Assembly (NCBI GenBank): GCA_018340375.1
Contig: JAFFJZ010000004.1
Coordinates: 27,812,001 to 27,876,000 of the forward strand
DNA length: 64,000 nt
Source: Gonatopus flavifemur
Lineage: Eukaryota > Arthropoda > Insecta > Hymenoptera > Dryinidae
Direction: 5' to 3'
The position numbers and the translations under genes were made by a program. Under the pieces are notes generated by a model that had not been told where the DNA came from, searched no databases, and saw only the letters and a program-made list of their open reading frames with translations. This document shows, in pieces, positions 56,798 through 64,000 of this stretch (its first letter is position 1; the number at the start of each line of letters is the position of its first letter).

Positions 56798-57401
56798 TAC
56801 TTCAACGATCTAAGGAACACATACGTAGGCCATAATTTCAGATTAATTTAATGCTAATAAAAGATTTTGATTTTAATTAAACAGATAGTCTCCCTCAGCA
56901 TGCAAATTTATGATCCCCACTAATCACACACGGATATACAAGTGCGTGAATATCATCCATATAACAGAAAATCCAGATATTTCAAAATGAATAATTTGAA
57001 TATCTGCGATGATTTGGATTTTATGTAGATCATTAATATAACCGCAATTTGAATGATCACAAAAAGCAATATAAACCGTGGCTTCTTCTATGTGAAAGTG
57101 GTTCATGTTATGGAGATTATCTACCAATGATATATTTAATCGAATCACGTAATAACAATACCGTATACTCGACTCTCGACCCTTTTATACTTCCTAGATC
57201 GGAGTTACTTCAGCCTCTTACTTAAAGCCCCACCGTACGTTATCATTGATTTCTTCGCAAATGGAAAATCATTTTGAATTTCTCTCGTAAATATTACATG
57301 TTATATCCGTCCATCTCCGTCACTATCCATCCATTCATTCATAATAATTTGAAAATAGAAAGTGTCATCCAGCATTGTTATTTGGAACATCTACGAAACA
57401 T
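56798..57401. other. Intergenic stretch
   Basis: No gene or repeat ends were recognised. Confidence 0.35.
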
Positions 57402-57745
57402 CACGGAGAACAAAGAAATTGGCTGTGATTGTGAGATTGAATTTTGCTGGAGCAGCAAATTTTTTGCTGTGACAGTGAACTATTTGTTATCACATCAATC
57501 TTGTTGACCACGGCAGCTATTTTTTAGTTGGAGTAGCAGAGAATATTTGCTCCTCCAGCGGATTTTGATATTGTATATACACGGAAAAACATATTGTCAA
57601 CATTTTTGCTGACACAGCTAAAAAGTATCTGTCAGAGCTAACAAAATTGCTATGTCTACAAATAACAGTGAAAAATTTGCTACTCCAGCAGGAGATATTC
57701 ATCAAAATCAGATTCCACTGTCACAGCAAATTTTCTCCTCCATGA
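57402..57745. mobile_element. CACGGAGA-type element rich in GCTGTGACAGTG words
   Basis: The left end CACGGAGAACAAAGAAATTG pairs imperfectly with the complement of CAAATTTTCTCCTCCATG. GCTGTGACAG, GAGCAGCAAATTTTT and their complements recur. A CACGGAAAAACA near 57581 may be the end of a nested relative. Confidence 0.5.
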
Positions 57746-57862
57746 ATAATACTAACAAATTAAAGTTATTAAATATTCCTTGTTCATCCTTTTGGTAGCT
57801 ATTTGAAACTATTGGTAGGAAGAATAGCACAGGGAAGTTCGAAAGTTTGCTACTTAGGTTAA

Positions 57863-58840
57863 CCCTCAGCCTACAAACTATGAAAAAGTGACGTAGCCTA
57901 CAAACATGGGTTAGTGTAACCCTGCAAATTTGATCACTCATATCTCCGGCTGGGATGTGACAAAACTGCTTGCCTTTCCTTTAATGATATTAAATTCCTT
58001 CCACTTAGAGCTGATATACATAAATAGATCGTATCTTTCTTCGGGAAAAGAATATAAATTGATATATAAAGCGGTCGGCTCAAATTCTTGATAAAAATCT
58101 TGTTTTTTCTTCAACAGTTCATTCTTTCTCTAAAAAAGAGGATTTCAAGGATTATGCAGTGGGTTTCTGAAACGAGAAACTTTGTATTTCAAAGCGCTAA
58201 GACAGTTTTCTGATCCACTGTAAAAGGTATATTTCCTAAGTCCATCGAAAATGATGATTTTTCGAGGTGAGTGGACTTCAAATACAATAATAAATTCATT
58301 GATCGATTCGATTCAAATGATTCGTAATCCATACACACACACATTCAAATAATTGCAATATTCACCAATGGATGGGATGTACCACACGATATACATTACC
58401 TTCAAAAAAGTTCTGTGGGAAAATTAGTTTGTACACGATCCAAAAACGAAGTATGGATGTGAATATCTAGAATACGTGCAAGCGACTCATAAATTACTAA
58501 CAGAAACCACTCCCAATTAACTAATTTAGCGTTTGTAGGTTATATGATACATAAAAGTATAATAATACGCTACATAGAATAATCTCCATGCACATTTGAT
58601 TTTGATCAAACACACGATATTGTAACGTGACCTATGAACTGGGTGGAAATCACCCTGTTCTCAAATTACCATGTGCACACTGTGGTTCCTAAGAACGCAC
58701 TGATCCCATCCAACGGAGGTCTGGTGGTGTTAGTCTGAACCCTTCCTGCCTAGTCCCGACCCCTCACCTTTCGCTTTTGCAGAGGCGCGAGCATTTGAAA
58801 ATCTCACAGTGTTACCGTAACCCTGATTGTAGGCTGAGGG
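57863..58840. mobile_element. piggyBac-like non-autonomous element (978 bases)
   Basis: The ends CCCTCAGCCTACAA and TTGTAGGCTGAGGG are perfect inverted copies. TTAA lies on both sides (57859-57862 and 58841-58844), the hallmark of piggyBac-type insertion. The interior carries no transposase. A TGTAACGTGACC stretch near 58621 may be an LTR scrap. Confidence 0.8.
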
Positions 58841-58936
58841 TTAAAGATCCAAGAATGTTGTACAGGAGGGCGTGGGTACGGTTGAGACAGGAGGGTCAAT
58901 TGAAACATCGCTAAACACTGATGATTAGTTACTAAT

Positions 58937-59335
58937 CCCGGGAAAAAAAAATTCCATATATGGACCCATATATGGATTCATATATGCATTCATATATGAG
59001 CATATATGGATTTTGGTCATATATGAAAGTGGGGAATCTATCAGCATTGATCTCACTTCTCTCTCCTTTGGTTTTTCATCACATCCCATGTAAAATTGTG
59101 CCATTTTTTGTCCATATATGGATGTATATGATAATGTATGATTGAATATGATCACATATGGCCATATACAGTCTCATTCATACATGATCATATATGGCCA
59201 AAATCCATATACGCTCATATATGATCTCATATATGTTTATATATGTTCATATGTATTTCATATATGTTCATATATGATTCATATATGATTCATATACGCT
59301 CATATACGACCATATATGAATTATTTTTTCCCGGG
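58937..59335. mobile_element. ATATATGG-word element, complete, AT duplication
   Basis: CCCGGGAAAAAAAAATTCCA and the complement of ATTATTTTTTCCCGGG pair. AT lies on both sides (58935-58936 and 59336-59337). About 25 CATATATG-type words fill it. It is the empty-site partner of the interrupted copy at 38958-40143. Confidence 0.85.
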
Positions 59336-59899
59336 ATATGTGATAAATAATTGGCAAACAATAAATTTTTACATGCGAGGAGCTGTGCGCTCTCTTCAAG
59401 CAATGTGAGCAATTGCGACCTAATCGTCGGGTAAGTCTATATATGACCACAGATAATGTGAACTTGGGTTCTCCGAAATTTTCCAATACTCTGCATATCG
59501 GCAGTACCCCTATAGATAATGAAAACCCAGACACATTGAATCCCTCCCGGCCGCGGTTTTTGAAATGTACATTGTTGAAAATCCTAACAATGACCTTAAC
59601 TAACATTCAGATATCTTGAAGATATCTTTAAGAAGTGTCAATGCGGTTGTGAGAAGTCTTAAAAAACGTTCTAAAAGAGACAGGAACGAATCCTGAAAGA
59701 TGTCTTATGACATACGTATAGAATTCGAAAAGATATCTTGAAGAGTTCTTAGAGATATCTTGGAGCATTCATAAAAATGTCTTGGAAGACTCTTGAATTT
59801 GTTCACAAAGAAAAAATTCTTAACCTTTTCTGTTTCCTTCTCCTCCTGTTTCTTAACTGCTCTTGCGTTCTGATGGTGTTTACTTGATGACAACCCTTG

Positions 59900-59967
59900 T
59901 GGTTACGGGAATCGAACCCGTTCATTTCACGACATATCTACGCCTCAGTCACCTGAGCTATACGTAC
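59900..59967 (-). other. tRNA-like module with strong box A and box B
   Basis: The minus strand reads TATAGCTCAGGTGACTGAGG (near-consensus box A), then ACGGGTTCGATTCCCGT, a perfect five-pair T-arm with box B. The 5' bases and the sequence after the T-arm do not pair as an acceptor stem, so it is tRNA-derived and not a tRNA gene. Confidence 0.7.
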
Positions 59968-60479
59968 AACATGGTAGAGATGCCCATAATTGTCAATATG
60001 ACATAATGGAATATAATGTCAGTGGTGTATAGTTTGAGAGTGAAAATCATCTTTTGAAAAAACTGTTATTACGTCAATGAATATCAAAAGAGTTGAGTGT
60101 ATTCAAAAAAAGTGAAAATGAATAAATTTAGTGGAACATATTTGGAATGAATTTCGTGTTGTAGTCATCAATATTTCGTGAATACCACAGATTCTTTCTA
60201 AAGTATTCCTGAGATATTATCATGAATTGGATATTCGGTAATTTTATTGAGCACATCATCAGGCGACAAAATCGTACTTTACAACAAACTTTCAAATTTC
60301 TTAGTATCTCAATGGTTGATTTAAGCTTTCAATTTATGGATAAAGTCACCTCATTTGCAGTACGATTGTAATAACAGGTACATTCAAAGTTTCATTCTGT
60401 GTTATTCATGATCATGTGCTCATATAATCTCAAAGCTGCTGAAAAATTCATCGTCTTAAATGTGTCTTAATCAAGACAT

Positions 60480-60650
60480 GAAAAATGAATGGTAAAACTC
60501 GAAGAGGTAGACCTAGATTGAGTTATATGAAGCAAATTATACAAGATAAGGGTTGCCGTAGATATGCAGAAATTAAGCGGTTAGCGGATAATGGACAGGG
60601 TTGGAGGATTTCATCAAACCAGTCATAAGACTGATTACTTCATGATGATG
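60480..60650 (+). mobile_element. 5'-truncated RTE-like LINE copy with 11-base duplication
   Basis: A 171-base copy of the LINE tail (AAAAATGAATGGTAAAACTC to GATTACTTCATGATGATG). AATCAAGACAT lies on both sides (60469-60479 and 60651-60661). It is inserted in an AAGATATCTT element. The element-like 3' end and duplication show target-primed insertion by this LINE. Confidence 0.9.
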
Positions 60651-61159
60651 AATCAAGACATCTTTCGGAAACCTTTCCAAGACTTCTAAAAGATATCTTC
60701 AAGAACTCTTCAATAATGTTCTTGAAGATCTCCGAATCAAGAAATCTTTTAGAAATCTCCCCCAAGATGTCTTTCCAACACGTCTGGAAGATATCTTTAA
60801 GAACTCTTCAAGAAAGTTCTTCAAGATCTCTCAATGAAGTATTCTTTCAGATATCTTCAAGAATTGAAATGTTAGTTGGGACGTTTCATTGCAAACTTCA
60901 ATCGACCACAACTCGGTAACTATTCCAGCTAGATAGTTGAATGAACAGCCAATTTTCTTCGTAAATCTTCCATGTTCCATTTGTGATACGATACAAGCAT
61001 GACAGGTGACGGATAAAAAATTAATGAACAAATTAACAATTATTTTTTGGATAACTTCCGAGCGGCAATTTTTTTTCTTGAAAAAGTATATAAGGTTCAT
61101 ACACTAATAACAAATGTGCACACAAAACAAAAAATTCTCTTGGGTTGGAGTCAAAGTTA

Positions 61160-61474
61160 CCAAGTAGCACCAGAATATGCTATGAACGTTCTTAGAATAT
61201 CCAAAATATGTTCTACGCACATCCCAAGAGACCGTTTCATAGGTGCTATGCATATTCATTGAACGTATGTAATCGAATATACGACGGTACGCCAATCGAA
61301 CGTCGATTGAATGAATATCGTACATTTCGAATGTACTATGTACGTTCTAAATATATATAAAACAGTCTCATTCGAATATTCTATGAACGTTCATTATATG
61401 TTCTCTGTATCTCATTCGTACATTCTACGAACGTTTTTATTTCATATATACTTTGAACTTCTGTTGTTGCTTGG
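61160..61474. mobile_element. Small element rich in GAACGTTC words
   Basis: The ends CCAAGTAGCACCAGAATATG and the complement of GTTCTGTTGTTGCTTGG pair imperfectly. ATGAACGTTC/GAACGTT words recur inside. Similar words at 61550-62225 (TATGAACATTCC, GGAACATTG) may belong to a larger relative. Confidence 0.55.
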
Positions 61475-61736
61475 GTTGTGCTGCCTACAGCCGATTTTTT
61501 GGAATCTAAGAAGAATTCTGTAGCGTCGAATATTTATTGAAAGGGCTTTATCAAACGTTTTATGAACATTCCTATGACCTATTACAAACTCATTACGATG
61601 ATATGTCGTATTTGATGTGGCATAGATTTTATACAGCATAACAATTTTCCTAATGAATTCCAGTCACAAAAATTTCTCTCTCAACTTTCCCAATTTATTT
61701 CAAATTCATTCAAAATTTATTATGAGTACCAGTGAT

Positions 61737-61958
61737 CTTTTCTCAAAGTGGTGCTAGCGACGTGGCAGCAGCCGAATCGTTTATGACAAACTAGGAGCAA
61801 ACGATTCAATTTTATCGAAATATCGCTCTGTACAGCATTTCTCTGATTCAAGTAGAAGTGCTGTACAGAGCGATATTTTGATTGGATTAAAGCGTCTGCC
61901 CGTAGTTTGTTACAAACGATTTGGCTGCCGCCACGTCGCTAGTATCACCTTTGAAAAT
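61737..61958. mobile_element. Foldback MITE, about 100-base arms
   Basis: GCTAGCGACGTGGCAGCAGCC and the complement of GGCTGCCGCCACGTCGCTAG pair. The inner arms AATATCGCTCTGTACAGCA and TGCTGTACAGAGCGATATT are perfect, with a loop of about 17 bases. Confidence 0.8.
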
Positions 61959-62743
61959 CCTTTTCAAGTGATTATGACAAGCGATGTTTGCATAATTTCC
62001 GAAATATTCTTTGAGCATTCATTTGAGCTGCGGTTGCTGTGTAAAACTAAATGTGAGTATTTGTGACTATGTTTGTAAATTCTAAAGAATATTTTTCTTA
62101 CATTGTTCATGAAAAACAAAAAGTGCATCCTATGAATGTTTCCATAAGGTTGATTATTGAGGGATGTTCCGTAGATAAGACTCATTGTATGACATTTGTT
62201 TCAGCTATATGGAACATTGAATGTCTTATGTGAGTAATTCCACGTCAACTGGGACAGCTGCGGACCTGATGTCTTCAAAAACCCGTGGCTTTTTTTTTTA
62301 TATGTTCTATACCGATACAGAATACCACTGATTTTGTTTCAGATTTTTATAATAATCATTTTGCCAGTTATGGACGATTGGAGATTTCAAATAATCGATC
62401 GAACGCTCTCATTCAAATATCAATATTTCTGGTTCTATAGGACTTACGGAATTCCGGTTCCACTCATTTGAAACTCTTGAAATTGACTTTCGTTATAAAT
62501 TTTTCATGTTTTATAAAAGTTCAAAATTCGATGATTATTTAAACAGTTTAACTTTAAAATAAATTTTTAACTCACTTTACACCCTTGGAAAATTTTGAAA
62601 AAAATATGAGCGTATTCCTCGTTGAATTTCCCACGAAATATGTGAATTTGAGGATGGAGAACGAACTGACACTGATGCAAACAAATAGAAATTCATTGCG
62701 CCATTGATGCCGCTCATGATATGCGTACCAAGGGGATTATGAT
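61959..62743. other. Intergenic stretch
   Basis: No gene was recognised. GGAACATTG-type words occur near 62205. Confidence 0.35.
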
Positions 62744-62911
62744 CAGAGTTGCCAGATGAGCTCCAAGGCTCAGGGGAAGAGTACCTACCATCACTTCATG
62801 TATTTAATAGTCGCGAGTATTGGTAAGTGACACTGACAACACATACATATATGAGGTGATGGTGGAGGTGCATTTCCCCTCAGCGTCGGAGCTCATGTGG
62901 CAGGAGCTCTG
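62744..62911. mobile_element. hAT-type MITE (168 bases), 8-base duplication
   Basis: The ends CAGAGTTGCCAGATGAGCTC and the complement of GAGCTCATGTGGCAGGAGCTCTG pair. ATTATGAT lies on both sides exactly (62736-62743 and 62912-62919). Confidence 0.8.
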
Positions 62912-62991
62912 ATTATGATAGGACATTGTTACAAGGAAATCAAATTAATCATATCTCGTCAAATATTGAAGCAATTGTTATGGAATGTTTT

Positions 62992-63996
62992 TTATTTGCA
63001 TATAGAAATCGTAACAAATTCAGTAGCGGCTGATAATCTTTTTGTTTTCAGTTTTTGTTGTGATACAGGTTCTACAAAATGTAATGGAAGTGTTCCACGG
63101 ACAGTCTTCGCTTCACGAAATCGAGCTTGTGAGATGATATCTTCTCCATGGTACTCTTTATTCGTAATATAACAAATATCGATATTTTTGATATCTGGAT
63201 TATTTTCAATCCAGTCGAAGAACTTTCTCGGTGTGTTAATGGGATCCTGACGGGGCTCCATGCTGGCTTTCGCAACCAATCTCTTGAGCGTCCCTCCGAT
63301 GCCGTCACATGGGCCTTTTCCATGCGCCGTCGTAAAGAAATGCCATTCAGCTGGCACCCCAAAATCTTCTTCATGATGACAGAGGTTTATGAAATTCTTT
63401 TGGTCTTCATATTGAGCACTAGCTCCGTCCGAGAAATAAATTATTTTTCGCACCCGACGAATCTTCCTCTTCAAATATATCATCAATTCTCGTTGAAACA
63501 GGTGAACGGCAATTGTGTCATGCTTCAAACATTCTGAGATCGCGACAAAATTCTTGTGTCTTATTTCTCCATTCTCTTTGTAATGGATAACGAACGGATG
63601 TAATGTTACTTGGTCGTTATTCCAATGTATTTCCTGATCGGCATCTTGGATCATGAATGCATAATTTTCGGGAAAATCGCAGATAATTAGACACCCTCCG
63701 GTTTTCAAATTCTTTCGCTTTGAGAAGAAATTTGATTGCTGTTCAGCAATGAATGCATAAGTGACCAGTCCATCGAGCTTCACGCACAGTTTCTCCAAGA
63801 ACTCCTGTACAGGTGTTCGCATCATCTCCAGATTTGTTCGATCAACTGATCCCCATTGTTTGTACGTTACGGTGTCTCGAAACTCATTCTCGAATGAATC
63901 TTGCAACTCCTCTCCCAAATTTGATGTACCAGGACAGTTAATGCAGTTTTTCAAATGGAAGTCGACTGTTGGTAGATTGCATAACATTCGAGTCAA
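62992..63996 (-). CDS. Partial ORF of a multi-copy uncharacterised insect protein family
   Basis: A 334-residue C-terminal part, open at the right edge of the window. Motifs: GCLIICDFPENYAFMIQDA, EIHWNNDQVTLHPFVIHY, SECLKHDTIAVHLFQRELM, then IIYFSDGASAQYEDQKNF, INLCHHEEDFGVPAEWHFF and AHGKGPCDGIGGTLKRLVAK. This order recurs in multi-copy proteins of insects and cnidarians. The SDGASAQY aspartate and the C/H-rich segments suggest an RNase H-like (DDE) transposase core, but I cannot place the superfamily. There are no internal stops, so it may be intact. Natural stop at 62992 after ISICK. Confidence 0.55.
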   Translation of the reverse strand: MTRMLCNLPTVDFHLKNCINCPGTSNLGEELQDSFENEFRDTVTYKQWGSVDRTNLEMMRTPVQEFLEKLCVKLDGLVTYAFIAEQQSNFFSKRKNLKTGGCLIICDFPENYAFMIQDADQEIHWNNDQVTLHPFVIHYKENGEIRHKNFVAISECLKHDTIAVHLFQRELMIYLKRKIRRVRKIIYFSDGASAQYEDQKNFINLCHHEEDFGVPAEWHFFTTAHGKGPCDGIGGTLKRLVAKASMEPRQDPINTPRKFFDWIENNPDIKNIDICYITNKEYHGEDIISQARFREAKTVRGTLPLHFVEPVSQQKLKTKRLSAATEFVTISICK

Positions 63997-64000
63997 GCAG

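Larger units (their letters stand above)
59595..60880. mobile_element. CCC...GGG element rich in AAGATATCTT words, AC duplication
   Basis: The ends CTTAACTAACATT and the complement of AATGTTAGTTGGG pair, with AC on each side (59593-59594 and 60881-60882). AGATATCTTGAAG words are dense at both ends. It has a tRNA-like module (59900-59967) and a nested LINE 3' fragment (60480-60650). It is a relative of 36137-38539. Confidence 0.8.

Noticed and set aside
59900..59967. A true tRNA gene
   Set aside because: Box A, box B and the T-arm are good, but no acceptor stem forms and a related copy sits in a mobile element.

Overview
This is eukaryotic, AT-rich DNA, almost certainly from an insect genome. 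Evidence: intron-exon structure with GT-AG junctions, several mariner (DD34D) and Tc1-like transposases, RTE-type and other LINEs, solo LTRs, hAT and piggyBac-like elements, and no prokaryotic gene organisation. I cannot name the species.

Host genes are sparse. The clearest is a plus-strand gene whose last two coding exons are 44644-44815 and 53734-53931. They join in phase and encode a basic juxtamembrane-like tail followed by two tyrosine motifs (IVYAEL and TEYAEI), as in the cytoplasmic end of a single-pass Ig-type receptor. A 31-base candidate microexon at 18294-18324 also joins in phase, which would make one intron about 26 kb long. The other long host-derived ORF (738-2030) is an intronless MFSD1-like transporter with a poly(A) tail. 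It sits inside an element with 119-base terminal inverted repeats and a 5-base target duplication, so it looks like a retrocopy captured by a transposon. An ORF running off the right edge (62992-63996, minus) belongs to a multi-copy family of unknown function.

The rest is a dense, nested layering of transposons, many with exact target-site duplications (TSDs) readable in the sequence. Layout: 0.2-2.5 kb captured transporter; 5.0-9.65 kb minus-strand RTE LINE split by a 1.66 kb element; 9.65-11.7 kb foldback elements; 12.57-17.18 kb large inverted duplication built around Tc1-like 3' ends, with two tandem arrays inside; 17.8-22 kb small elements and a three-level nest (mariner in hAT element in another element); 23.47-27.35 kb hAT element with its own nested insertions; 28.3-29.7 kb LINE fragment and foldbacks; 29.9-34.4 kb nearly intact LINE with a 14-base TSD; 34.5-36.0 kb mariner; 36.1-38.5 kb palindrome-rich element with a nested mariner; 38.96-41.3 kb nested element and solo LTR; 42.4-43.0 kb LINE fragment; 44.6-53.9 kb terminal exons of the host gene with an intron full of elements and a second solo LTR; 57.4-62.9 kb more small elements.

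Two themes stand out. First, there are many short non-autonomous elements, each filled with many copies of its own short palindromic word (AAGATATCTT, ATATATGG, GAATTC, AGATCT, TGGCCCA, TACTGGCA, GAACGTTC). Several also carry a tRNA-like box A/box B module. Second, two sets of termini, CAC...GTG and CCC...GGG, recur on elements with unrelated interiors and with 2-base target duplications.
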